Notes under the pieces: generated by a model
Seen by the model: the letters and a program-made list of their open reading frames with translations, nothing else
Database searches by the model: none
Told to the model about the DNA's origin: nothing
Made by a program: the position numbers and the translations under genes
DNA from: Streptomyces minutiscleroticus
GTDB lineage: Bacteria; Actinomycetota; Actinomycetes; Streptomycetales; Streptomycetaceae
DNA length: 64,000 nucleotides
NCBI RefSeq assembly: GCF_014650875.1
Contig: NZ_BMVU01000015.1
Span: forward strand, 1 to 64,000
Direction: 5' to 3'
In this document: positions 49,135-57,565 of the stretch, piece after piece
Position numbering within the stretch: position 1 is the first letter of the stretch
Layout of the letters: the number at the start of each line of letters is the position of its first letter

Positions 49135-49557
49135 CTACCCGAGGAACGACAACCGGACTTGACGGTTGGCATTGTCCTTGTTGGTGTCCACCAGGCACAC
49201 CGACTGCCAGGTGCCGAGTTCCAGCCGGCCGTCGACGACCGGCAGTGTGGCGTGCGGGGGCACGATCGCCGGGAGGACGTGGTCGCGGCCGTGGCCGGGG
49301 CTGCCGTGGCGGTGCTGCCAGCGGTCGTCCGCGGGCAGCAGGGAGTGCAGGGCGGCGAGGAGGTCGTCGTCGCTGCCGGCGCCGGTCTCGATGATCGCGA
49401 CTCCCGCGGTGGCGTGCGGCACGAAGACGTTGAGCAGGCCGTCGCGGCCGGCCGCGACGTCCCGCAGGAAGGATTCGCACTGCCGCGTGAGGTCGACGAC
49501 CGCCTCCGAGGAGCCGGTGGAGATGTTCAGGACACGGGTGGTGAAGGCATCGGACAT
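49135..49557 (-). CDS. YjbQ (UPF0047) family protein
   Basis: This 140-residue protein matches the YjbQ/UPF0047 family: GLLNVFVPHATAGVAIIETG, DHVLPAIVPPHATLPVVDGR, LELGTWQSVCLVDTNKDN and a C-terminal RQVRLSFLG. The conserved His residues and the Glu in IIETG form a putative metal site. Some members have weak thiamine-phosphate-synthase activity, and the true role is unsettled. The ATG at 49557 gives the normal family length. Confidence 0.92.
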   Translation of the reverse strand: MSDAFTTRVLNISTGSSEAVVDLTRQCESFLRDVAAGRDGLLNVFVPHATAGVAIIETGAGSDDDLLAALHSLLPADDRWQHRHGSPGHGRDHVLPAIVPPHATLPVVDGRLELGTWQSVCLVDTNKDNANRQVRLSFLG

Positions 49558-49690
49558 GTGCCCATCCTGACCCATTCCCGCGTCCGCACACCTGCTGCGA
49601 CAGGCGCGACCCGCTGCCGTGAGGGACACCCGGTCCGCTGCCGCGACGGGCACACGGCCCGTCACCGCGAGGGGCGCGGGCCTCGGCATC

Positions 49691-49836
49691 CGTACGGCGC
49701 GCCACGCATACGTACCGCGGGCCGCGGCATCCTCCGTACCGCGAGCCTCGCACCCGTACGACGGAGTGCGCCGCCGTACCGCGGGCCGCGGCAGCCGTAC
49801 CGCGGGGTGCGCCGCCGTACCGGCCGGTGCGTGCCG
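49691..49836. repeat. Degenerate tandem repeat of about 20-24 bp
   Basis: CGTACSG-type units start at 49691, 49711, 49735, 49755, 49775, 49796 and 49816 and commonly read cgtaccgcgggccgcggca or variants. They occupy the non-coding space (49558-49932) between the YjbQ gene and the monooxygenase gene; the flanks at 49600-49690 show a weaker version (cgctgccgcgacgggcacac). Confidence 0.7.
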
Positions 49837-49932
49837 CATCGCGTCGTTGCTGCGCCGTGCCGCGTCGTGGGCCCGCGGGCGGGCGCCGGGAAGATCCCGC
49901 GCGTCGGACCGGTTGGCAGAGACGTGAACAGC

Positions 49933-51114
49933 ATGGGGGCATCGCACGAGGCACGGAACACCGGGACGGGGACGCCGGGCGCGGTCCGGGAGGTCGACGT
50001 CGTGGTCGTCGGCGCCGGGCAGGCCGGTCTGTCCGCCGCGTACCACCTGCGCCGCACCGGCTTCGTGCCCGACCGGGACTTCGTGGTGCTGGACCACGCC
50101 CCGCGGCCGGGCGGCGCCTGGCAGTTCCGGTGGCCCTCCCTGACGTACGGCAAGGTGCACGGCATGCACGCGCTGCCGGGCATGGAGCTGACGGACGCGG
50201 ACCCGGCCCGCCCCTCCTCCGAGGTCGTCGCCGAGTACTTCGACGCCTACGAACACGCCTTCGACCTGCGGGTGCGGCGCCCGGTCGACGTACGGGCCGT
50301 GCGCGAGGCCGGGAGCGGCGGGGACGGCGGCGAGGGCAGGGGGGACGGGGGCTCCGGGCACGGTCGGCTGCTCGTCGAGACCTCCGCCGGGGTCTGGTCC
50401 ACGCGGGCGCTGATCAACGCGACGGGCACCTGGGACCGGCCCTTCTGGCCGCGCTACCCCGGGCAGGAGACGTTCCGGGGACGGCAGCTGCACACCGCCC
50501 AGTACCCGGGTCCGGAAGCCTTCGCGGGCCTGCGGGTCGTCGTCGTGGGCGGCGGCGCGTCCGGTACGCAGCACCTGCTGGAGATCGCCCCCTACGCCGC
50601 CTCGACCACCTGGGTCACACGGCGGCCCCCGGTCTTCCGCGAAGGGCCGTTCGACGAGGACGCGGGCCGGTCCGCCGTCGCGCTGGTGGAGGAGCGGGTC
50701 CGGCAGGGCCTGCCGCCGCGGAGCGTCGTCTCCGTCACCGGCCTGCCGTTGAACGACGCCGTCCGCCGGGGCCTCACGGACGGTGTCCTCGACCGCCTCC
50801 CGATGTTCGACCGGATCACCCCGGACGGCGTGGAGTGGGACAGCGGCCCGGAACTCGAGGGCGGGCGGCGGGTGGACGCCGACGTCATCCTGTGGGCGAC
50901 CGGCTTCCGGGCGGCGATCGACCATCTGGCGCCGCTGCGGCTGCGCGGACCGGGCGGCGGCATCCGCATGGAGGGCACCCGCGTCGCCGCCGATCCCCGC
51001 ATCCATCTGGTCGGTTACGGGCCTTCGGCCAGTACGGTCGGCGCCAACCGGGCCGGCCGGGCCGCGGTGCGGGACATCCGGCGGCTGCTGGCGGACGTAC
51101 CGGCCGTCGCATGA
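49933..51114 (+). CDS. FAD-dependent monooxygenase-like oxidoreductase (FMO/BVMO type)
   Basis: This 393-residue flavoprotein has the FAD motif VVVGAGQAGLSAAYHLRR, the FMO/Baeyer-Villiger-like fingerprint FRGRQLHTAQYPG, the NADPH motif VVVVGGGASGTQHLLE and an ATGF motif (WATGFRAAIDHL). Such enzymes hydroxylate or oxygenate small organic substrates; the substrate is not predictable. An 11-residue Gly/Asp-rich loop (SGGDGGEGRGD) interrupts the central part. A GTG at 49924 would add three residues. It converges on the mltG gene. Confidence 0.88.
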   Translation: MGASHEARNTGTGTPGAVREVDVVVVGAGQAGLSAAYHLRRTGFVPDRDFVVLDHAPRPGGAWQFRWPSLTYGKVHGMHALPGMELTDADPARPSSEVVAEYFDAYEHAFDLRVRRPVDVRAVREAGSGGDGGEGRGDGGSGHGRLLVETSAGVWSTRALINATGTWDRPFWPRYPGQETFRGRQLHTAQYPGPEAFAGLRVVVVGGGASGTQHLLEIAPYAASTTWVTRRPPVFREGPFDEDAGRSAVALVEERVRQGLPPRSVVSVTGLPLNDAVRRGLTDGVLDRLPMFDRITPDGVEWDSGPELEGGRRVDADVILWATGFRAAIDHLAPLRLRGPGGGIRMEGTRVAADPRIHLVGYGPSASTVGANRAGRAAVRDIRRLLADVPAVA

Positions 51115-51159
51115 GCCGCGGAGCCGCGGGGTCCGCCCATCCCGGTCGGGCCGGCCGGA

Positions 51160-52035
51160 TCAGCCGGAAGCCTTCGCCTTCGCACTCCCGCTCTCACTCG
51201 CGTCGGCACTCCGGTGGAGGCGGTTGAACTCCTCGACGTTCTTCTTGTGCGCCTCGAAGTCCGCCGTGAACCGTGTGTCGCCCGGTCTGACCGTGACGAA
51301 GTACAGCCAGTCCCCCGGTGTCGGGCGGACGGCCGCGCGCATCGCGTCGTCACCGGGGTTGGCGATCGGTGTGGGCGGCAGGCCCATGCGCGCGTACGTG
51401 TTGTACGGGTTGTCGATCCTGGTGTCGGCCTCGCTGGTATGCACCGTGCTGCGTTCCAGCGCGTAGTTGACGGTGGAGTCCATCTGCAGCGGCATGCCCC
51501 GGTCGAGGCGGTTGAGGATGACGCGGGCCACCTTGCCCATGTCCGCGTCCGTGGCGGCCTCGGCCTGGACGATGCTCGCGACGGTGACCGTCTGGTAGGC
51601 GTTCATCTCGTTCCGCTCCGCCCCGGCCGTGACCGTGCCGCCGCCGAACCTCTTGTTCGCCGTGTCGACCATGTACGAGAGCAGGGACTCCGGAGTCGTT
51701 CCCTTCTCCAGCGGATAGGTCGCCGGGAAGAGATAGCCCTCGGGGTTGCCCTTCGCGGCGGCGGGGAGCTTGAGGCCGGCCTTGCCCAGCGCCTTCTTGG
51801 TGGTGCCGACGGGTACGGCGAGGGCCTTGTCGACCGCCTCGTACACCTGGGCCGAGCGCCATCCCTCCGGGATCACCAGGGACGCGGGCTTCCTCTCCCC
51901 GTCGTCGGTGTCGTCGGTGCTGAGCAGCGGCACCACCACGGCGGTGGCCGCCACGACGGCTCCGGTGGCGATGAGGACGATCCGCCCCCGGCGCGTCAGG
52001 CGGATGGTGCTCCGTGGCGGAGTATGGGTCTGCAT
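51160..52035 (-). CDS. mltG: Endolytic murein transglycosylase-like protein (MltG/YceG)
   Basis: This 291-residue membrane-anchored protein has one N-terminal membrane helix (IVLIATGAVVAATAVVVPLL) and an extracytoplasmic YceG domain. Signatures are EGYLFPATYPLEKG, the catalytic Glu159 in TVASIVQAEAATD, NRLDRGMPLQMDSTVNYAL and YNTYARMGLPPTPIANPG. MltG cuts nascent glycan strands. It is shorter than the usual Streptomyces MltG encoded with aroE, so it may be a paralogue; that comparison is from memory. It lies 43 bases downstream of the ABC exporter gene on the same strand. Confidence 0.9.
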   Translation of the reverse strand: MQTHTPPRSTIRLTRRGRIVLIATGAVVAATAVVVPLLSTDDTDDGERKPASLVIPEGWRSAQVYEAVDKALAVPVGTTKKALGKAGLKLPAAAKGNPEGYLFPATYPLEKGTTPESLLSYMVDTANKRFGGGTVTAGAERNEMNAYQTVTVASIVQAEAATDADMGKVARVILNRLDRGMPLQMDSTVNYALERSTVHTSEADTRIDNPYNTYARMGLPPTPIANPGDDAMRAAVRPTPGDWLYFVTVRPGDTRFTADFEAHKKNVEEFNRLHRSADASESGSAKAKASG

Positions 52036-52078
52036 GCGGGCACGCTAACCCTTATAACCACACAAACCCGGCATATCA

Positions 52079-53884
52079 TCATGTCGTCGGCTCCAGTCGG
52101 GCGTCCCTGCGGACCAGCGCGGCGTAGCGCCCGTCCTGCCCCAGGAGCTCCTCGTGCGTGCCCCGCTCCGCCACCCGGCCGGCGTCGAGCACCACGATCT
52201 GGTCGGCGCCCCGGACGGTGGACAGGCGGTGGGCGATGGTGAGGGTGGTGCGGTCGGCCGACAGGGCGTCGATGGCCTCCTGCACCGCACGCTCGGTACG
52301 GGTGTCCAGGGCGCTGGTCGCCTCGTCGAGGATCAGCACCGGCGGATCGCGCAGGATGGTGCGCGCGATGGCCAGGCGCTGCTTCTCGCCGCCGGAGAAC
52401 CGGTGGCCGCGCTCGCCGACCACCGTGTCGTACCCGTCGGGGAGCGACGCGATGTGGTCGTGGATCTGGGCCGCCTTCGCCGCCGCGTGCAGCTCCTCGT
52501 CGGTGGCGTCCGGCTTGGCGAACCGCAGATTGTCCGCGACCGAGGCGTGGAAGAGGTACGTCTCCTGGGAGACGACGCCGATCGCGCGCGCGAGCGTGTC
52601 GAAGTCCAGGTCGCGCACGTCGACGCCGTCGAGGGTGACGCGCCCGCCCGTGACGTCGTACAGCCGCGGCACCAGGTAGCCGAGCGTCGACTTGCCGGAC
52701 CCGGTGGGGCCGACCACGGCGAGGCTGCCGCCGGCCGGAACGGTGATGTCGATGTGTTCGAGGATCGGGGCGCCCTTGTCGTCGTAGCGGAACTCGACGT
52801 CCTCGAAGCGGACCTCCCCCTTGATCCGGTCGAGCCGGACGGGCCGCGCCGGCTCGGTGATGTCGATCGGCAGGTCGAGGTACTCGAAGATGCGCTGGAA
52901 GAGCGCGAGCGAGGTCTGTATCTGCACGCCGGTGGAGAGCAGGCTCACGGTCGGCCGGAACAGGCCCTGCTGCAGCGAGACGAACGCCACGAGCGTGCCG
53001 ATCGAGATGCCGGGGCCGCCGAACCGCGAGGTCACTCCGGCCGCCCAGTAGATGACGGCGGGCATCGCGGCCATGACGACGGTGATGACGGCCATCCGCC
53101 AGCGCCCGGCCATGTTGGAGCGGACCTCCAGGCCGACCAGGCGCTCGGACTCGTCCGCGAAGGACTGCGTGAGGGAGTCGGCTCGGCCCATCGTGCGGCC
53201 GAGCAGGATGCCGCTGACGGAGAGCGACTCGGTGACGGTCGCGGCCATGGCGGCCATCTGCTTCTGCCGCTGGGTGGTGATCTTCTTGCGCTCGTTGCCG
53301 ACCCTGCGGCTGATCCAGACGAAGACCGGGAGCAGCAGCAGCGAGACGACGGTCAGCCGCCAGTCCAGCGCGACCATCGCGACGATCGTGGCCACCACGC
53401 TGGTGAGGTTGGAGACCAGGGACGTGGCGGTGGAGGTGACGGTGGCCTGCATGCCGCCGATGTCGTTGGCGATGCGGGACTGGACCTCGCCGGTGCGGGT
53501 GCGGGTGAAGAAGGCCAGCGACATCCGCTGCAGCCTGCCGTACACGGCGGTGCGCAGGTCGTGCATGACGCGCTGGCCGACCGTGGTGGAGATCAGGGTC
53601 TGCAGCACACCGAAGACGCTGGTGAGGACGGCGCCGAGGATCATGCCGAGGGCGAGCAGGCTCAGCAGGCCGGTACGCCCCTCCGGGATGGCGGTGTCGA
53701 GGATCTCCTTCAGCAGGAAGGGCGTGGCGACGGAGACCAGGGACGAGGCGCCGACGAGCAGGCCGACGACGGCGAGGCGGCCCCGATAGGGGCGGAAGAG
53801 CTCGAGGATGCGGCGCACCTGGCGCGGCCGGTCGCTCTCGGCGGCCGGCGGCGTCCTGTCGCCTTCGATGTCATGGGGACGCAT
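52079..53884 (-). CDS. ABC exporter, fused membrane and ATPase domains
   Basis: This 601-residue half-transporter has six N-terminal membrane helices (about residues 35-310) and a complete ATPase domain: Walker A GPTGSGKST, Q-loop VVSQETYLF, signature FSGGEKQRLAIARTIL, Walker B VLILDEATSAL and switch His in IAHRLST. It would act as a homodimeric exporter of drugs or lipids. The ATG at 53884 has AGGAG five bases upstream. It is divergent from a MarR gene across a palindromic operator, which suggests substrate-induced expression. Substrate unknown. Confidence 0.93.
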   Translation of the reverse strand: MRPHDIEGDRTPPAAESDRPRQVRRILELFRPYRGRLAVVGLLVGASSLVSVATPFLLKEILDTAIPEGRTGLLSLLALGMILGAVLTSVFGVLQTLISTTVGQRVMHDLRTAVYGRLQRMSLAFFTRTRTGEVQSRIANDIGGMQATVTSTATSLVSNLTSVVATIVAMVALDWRLTVVSLLLLPVFVWISRRVGNERKKITTQRQKQMAAMAATVTESLSVSGILLGRTMGRADSLTQSFADESERLVGLEVRSNMAGRWRMAVITVVMAAMPAVIYWAAGVTSRFGGPGISIGTLVAFVSLQQGLFRPTVSLLSTGVQIQTSLALFQRIFEYLDLPIDITEPARPVRLDRIKGEVRFEDVEFRYDDKGAPILEHIDITVPAGGSLAVVGPTGSGKSTLGYLVPRLYDVTGGRVTLDGVDVRDLDFDTLARAIGVVSQETYLFHASVADNLRFAKPDATDEELHAAAKAAQIHDHIASLPDGYDTVVGERGHRFSGGEKQRLAIARTILRDPPVLILDEATSALDTRTERAVQEAIDALSADRTTLTIAHRLSTVRGADQIVVLDAGRVAERGTHEELLGQDGRYAALVRRDARLEPTT

Positions 53885-53925
53885 GGGCTCCTACGGAATG
53901 TGGGTGATGTCGAAGTGAGCGTAGC

Positions 53926-53968
53926 TCATTGTTACCTCTACTCACAATGAACCGCATCCTGATATTGT
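53926..53968. promoter_or_regulatory. MarR operator and overlapping divergent promoters
   Basis: An inverted repeat TCATTGT (53926-53932) / ACAATGA (53944-53950) with an 11-base spacer lies between the starts of the ABC exporter and marR. On the minus strand TTGTGA and TACGCT, 18 bases apart, overlap it as a promoter for the exporter. On the plus strand TATTGT (53963-53968) is a -10 that places transcription start at the A of the marR ATG, so the marR mRNA may be leaderless. Confidence 0.6.
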
Positions 53969-53974
53969 TCCCGT

Positions 53975-54526
53975 ATGGACTCCCCCGACGCCGACGGCCT
54001 GCTCGCCGAGCAGCTGCTGCGGCTCACCCGGCGTGTGCACCGCATCCAGAAGCGGCATCTGGAGCGGTCCGGGCTGGGCGTCACCCCGGCCCAGTCCCGG
54101 TTGCTGCGCACGCTCGCGCAGTACGACTCGCCGCCGCGCATGGCCGACCTGGCCGAGCGTCTGGAAGTGGTGCCGCGCGCGGTGACGACCCTGGTCGACG
54201 GGCTGGAGGCGAACGGAAAGGTGCGGCGGGCACCCGACCCGGCCAACCGGCGGGTGATCCGCATCGAGCTCACCGACGGCGGCCTCAAGGCGCTGCGCGA
54301 ACTGCGGGAGGCCAGACGCGCCGCCGCGGAGGACATCCTGGCCCCGCTCACCGCCGGGCAGCGGGATCTGCTCGGCGGACTGCTCGACACCCTGATGGAC
54401 GGCATGGGCCGGGCGGGCCGGACCGCCGCGGCCGACGGTGCCGGCGCAGGTGACGGTGCCGGAGCAGGTACAGGTACAGGCATAAGCACAGCCCCAGGCA
54501 CGCCGACAGGGTCGGACACGGACTGA
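53975..54526 (+). CDS. MarR-family transcriptional regulator
   Basis: This 183-residue regulator has the MarR winged helix: GVTPAQSRLLRTLAQYDSPP, MADLAERLEVVPRAVTTLVD and the wing ANGKVRRAPDPANRRVIRIE. The last 30 residues are a Gly/Ala/Thr-rich tail from short GGT-rich repeats and are probably disordered. It is divergent from the ABC exporter and most likely represses it and itself through the inverted repeat between them. No ribosome site is seen before the ATG, in line with a leaderless mRNA. Confidence 0.92.
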   Translation: MDSPDADGLLAEQLLRLTRRVHRIQKRHLERSGLGVTPAQSRLLRTLAQYDSPPRMADLAERLEVVPRAVTTLVDGLEANGKVRRAPDPANRRVIRIELTDGGLKALRELREARRAAAEDILAPLTAGQRDLLGGLLDTLMDGMGRAGRTAAADGAGAGDGAGAGTGTGISTAPGTPTGSDTD

Positions 54527-54608
54527 GCCGGGCTCGCCGTGAACCGTGGCAGGCCCGGCACGGACCGAGCCGGGCTCGCCGTGGACCGTGCCTGGCCCGA
54601 CGCGAACC
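54525..54608. repeat. 42-bp imperfect direct repeat downstream of marR
   Basis: Two copies starting at 54525 and 54567 begin gagccgggctcgccgtg and differ at a few positions. They lie in the 261-base non-coding space between the convergent marR and YkuD genes. A further gcggtgcttcg repetition follows at about 54664-54700. Confidence 0.65.
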
Positions 54609-54787
54609 GGAACGGCTCCGCCGACAAGTCCGGCGCTCCGGCCGGTTCGGCGCCCCGGTCGGGCGCGGTGCTTCGATCGGACGCGGTGCTTCGGCCGAGG
54701 CGCGGCGCTCGGGCCGGAGGTACCGCGCCCGGACCGGCGGATGCCTCCGCCCCCGTTCTCCCGTAACTCCCCGTGCCGTCAGGCTCC

Positions 54788-55534
54788 CTACGCCCTGAGG
54801 TCCGCCTTGTCGCCCATCACCACGACCGGGTGCTGGTCGGGGTCGAGGGTACGCAGCAGGTACTCCATCCCGGACTTGGACAGGCTCACGCAGGCCGACG
54901 TACCGCTGCCGTGGTCCATGTGCAGCCAGATGCTGCCGCCCTTGGACTGCCCCTCGGGACGCGCCGGGTCGTTCGGCGAGGTGCCCTTGACGCGGTTGTA
55001 GTCGATGGCGATGACGTAGTCGAAGTCGTGCCAGTGCGACTTCGCCCAGTAGTGCGGGACCTGGAAGGACGCCGACCGGGTGTACGGCAGCTTCGCGCCC
55101 GGGTCGGCGAGGACGCCCCCCGCGTCACTGAGCGTGAACACGCCGACGGGGCTGCGCCGATCGCCCTCGCTGTGGTCGGTGGTCCAGCCCTTCTTGCCGT
55201 TGTGCCCCCGCCAGCTCTTCGTCCTGTCCCAGGTCGAGCCGTGCTTCGTGTACAGCACGATCGTCGAGTCGGCCGAGTCGCGGCCCTCGCCGTAGACGGC
55301 CACCACCTGACGGGAGTTCTCGGGGATCCGGTCCTGCAGTCTGTCGCCGACACCGGGGATGCGCTCGAGGTCGGCGGTGCGCGCCTTCGCCTGTCCGGTG
55401 GCACCGCCACCCCGCGTCGCGGTGCCCGCGGCCGCACCGCCGCCGTCCGAACCCCCGCAGGCCGTCAGGGACACGAGCAGGGCACCGCAGGCCACGGCCA
55501 TCAGCTTCGTACGCTTCGCACCGACTGTTCGCAT
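54788..55534 (-). CDS. YkuD-like L,D-transpeptidase-family lipoprotein
   Basis: This 248-residue lipoprotein has a signal with lipobox LVSLTAC and a Gly/Ala-rich linker. Its catalytic domain resembles YkuD/ErfK: RRSPVGVFTLSDAGG, then GGSIWLHMDHGSGTSACVSL, where His and Cys fit the L,D-transpeptidase active site, although the usual Gly-Cys-x-Arg reads SACVSLS. Such enzymes cross-link peptidoglycan or attach proteins to it; the missing Arg leaves activity open. An ATG at 55543 would add three residues. It is divergent from the ABC pair. Confidence 0.82.
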   Translation of the reverse strand: MRTVGAKRTKLMAVACGALLVSLTACGGSDGGGAAAGTATRGGGATGQAKARTADLERIPGVGDRLQDRIPENSRQVVAVYGEGRDSADSTIVLYTKHGSTWDRTKSWRGHNGKKGWTTDHSEGDRRSPVGVFTLSDAGGVLADPGAKLPYTRSASFQVPHYWAKSHWHDFDYVIAIDYNRVKGTSPNDPARPEGQSKGGSIWLHMDHGSGTSACVSLSKSGMEYLLRTLDPDQHPVVVMGDKADLRA

Positions 55535-55747
55535 GCGTTCCATCGTCGCACCACGCTCACGCCCCGCAGGCCCGGCCCGGCCGTCCGCCGTCCGGATCGG
55601 GACGGTCCGGGCCGAATCTTTGCTCTTCGACGGAAAACCGTTTGCCTGCCGCCCGGCCGCGACGCGAACCTTTCACGGCTTGCTGCCCCTTCCCTCCCCG
55701 TTCAGCCCGCTGCCCCACCACCTCCGTTCACGAGCCGCTGGGACGTC

Positions 55748-57565
55748 ATGCAGATACAAGACCTTCCGTACCCCGACCCGGGCACACCGGACGCGCGCTC
55801 GGGTCCCCGGTTCCTGCTGTGGCTCTTCCGCAACCAGCTCGGTGGACAGCTCAAGTCCCTCGCCTGGGGCCTGCTGCACTTCCTCGCCGTCTCCGGACTG
55901 CCCTTCTGCGTCGGCTTCGCCGTCCAGGCCGTCGTCGACCGCTCGGGCGCCCGGCTGGCGGCGGCGGGCGGCCTCATCGCGCTGTGCGGGGTCTGCCTGG
56001 CGCTCGGCGACACCATGCTGCACCGCACCGCGGTCACCAACTGGATCACCGCGGCCGCGCGCGTCCAGCAGCTGCTGGCCCGCAGGACCGCCCACCTCGG
56101 CTCCGCGCTCACCCGCCGGGTCGCGGCCGGTGAGGTCGTCGCGGTCTCCACCGGCGACGTGGAGAAGATCGGCTGGTTCGTCGAGGCCTGGTCGCGGTTC
56201 GCGGCCGCCGCGCTGACCGTCGTGATCGTCTGCGTCGGCCTGCTCGTGTACGAGCCCGCGCTGGGCGTCGTCGTCGCCGTCGGCGTGCCGGTGCTGGCGC
56301 TCGCGGTCCTGCCGCTGCTGCCCCGCGCGACCCGCCGGGCCGACGTGCAGCGCGAGAAGGCGGGCCGGGCGACCGAGCTGGCCTCGGACACCGTGGCGGG
56401 ACTGCGCGTGCTGCGCGGCATCGGCGGCGAGGAGCTGTTCCTCGACCGCTACCGCCGCGCCTCCCAGGAGGTCCGCCGCGCGGCCGTGCACAACGCCCGT
56501 ATGTGGTCGCTGATCGCGGCGCTGCAGGTGCTGCTGCCCGGACTGCTGCTGATCGGTGTCGTCTGGCGGGGCGTCCAGCTGGCCCGCGAGGGCCGGATCA
56601 CGGTCGGCGAACTGGTCTCCGTGTACAGCACGGTCATGATCCTCACCTATCCTCTGCGGCACTTCGAGGAGATCGCCATGGCGTACTCCTTCTCGCGCCC
56701 GTCCGCGAAGCGCGCGGCCCGGGTGCTGTCGCTGGAGCGCGCCACGGACAGCGCGGGCTCGCTGGAGGCCGCCCTGCCCAAGGGCGATCTGTACGACCCC
56801 GCGACCGGGCTGCTGGCACCCGCCGGACGGCTCACCGCGGTGGTGTGCGGCGACCCGGACGCGGCCGGTGTGCTGGCCGAACGCCTCGGCGGGCACCCCT
56901 GCGGCGACGGCGGGGAGCGGCCGTCGGTGCTCCTGGGCGGCGTCCCGCTGGACGAGCTGCCGCTGGAGTCCGCCCGTACCGCAGTCCTGGTGCAGGACAA
57001 GGACCCGGTGCTGCTGTCCGGCAGCCTGCGCGACCTGCTCGACGTCCCCGCCTCCGGGAACGTGCCGGCCGGCGAGGCGCTCGCGGCCGCGCAGTGCGGC
57101 GACGTCCTGGAGGCCCTGGCCCAGGGTTCCCTGGACGCCGGGGCCCCGATGGACGCCCGTGTCACCGAACGCGGGCGGTCCCTGTCCGGTGGCCAGCGCC
57201 AGCGGCTCGCGCTCGCCCGGTCCCTGGTCACCGACCCCGAGGTGCTGGTCCTGGACGAGCCGACCTCCGCGGTCGACGCGCACACCGAGGCGCGGATCGC
57301 CGACGGCGTCCGGTCGCTGCGGGCGGGACGCACGACGGTGGTGTTCACCTCCTCGCCGCTGCTGCTGGACCGCGCCGACCGGGTCGTGCTCGTCCACGAC
57401 GGCGAGGTCGCCGCGGTGGGCCTGCACCGCGATCTGGTGCGCGGCGAACCCCGGTACCGGGCCGTCGTCACCCGCGAGACCGACGAGGAGGCCGCCGGGG
57501 ACCTGCTGCGCGGCGGCCTCCTGAAGCACGTCGACGCACTCGAAGAGATCGAGGAGACCGCATGA
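55748..57565 (+). CDS. ABC half-transporter with degenerate Walker A (subunit 1)
   Basis: This 605-residue protein has six membrane helices (about residues 40-310) and an ATPase domain. The Walker A position reads VVCGDPDAAGVLAERL (about 365-380), with no GxxGxGKS/T, and the switch His position reads FTSSPLLLD. The signature LSGGQRQRLALARSL (479-493) and Walker B VLVLDEPTSA (499-508) are intact. It is translationally coupled to subunit 2 (ATGA at 57562-57565). It should therefore form an asymmetric heterodimer with subunit 2, binding ATP poorly at its own Walker A. Substrate unknown. Confidence 0.9.
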   Translation: MQIQDLPYPDPGTPDARSGPRFLLWLFRNQLGGQLKSLAWGLLHFLAVSGLPFCVGFAVQAVVDRSGARLAAAGGLIALCGVCLALGDTMLHRTAVTNWITAAARVQQLLARRTAHLGSALTRRVAAGEVVAVSTGDVEKIGWFVEAWSRFAAAALTVVIVCVGLLVYEPALGVVVAVGVPVLALAVLPLLPRATRRADVQREKAGRATELASDTVAGLRVLRGIGGEELFLDRYRRASQEVRRAAVHNARMWSLIAALQVLLPGLLLIGVVWRGVQLAREGRITVGELVSVYSTVMILTYPLRHFEEIAMAYSFSRPSAKRAARVLSLERATDSAGSLEAALPKGDLYDPATGLLAPAGRLTAVVCGDPDAAGVLAERLGGHPCGDGGERPSVLLGGVPLDELPLESARTAVLVQDKDPVLLSGSLRDLLDVPASGNVPAGEALAAAQCGDVLEALAQGSLDAGAPMDARVTERGRSLSGGQRQRLALARSLVTDPEVLVLDEPTSAVDAHTEARIADGVRSLRAGRTTVVFTSSPLLLDRADRVVLVHDGEVAAVGLHRDLVRGEPRYRAVVTRETDEEAAGDLLRGGLLKHVDALEEIEETA

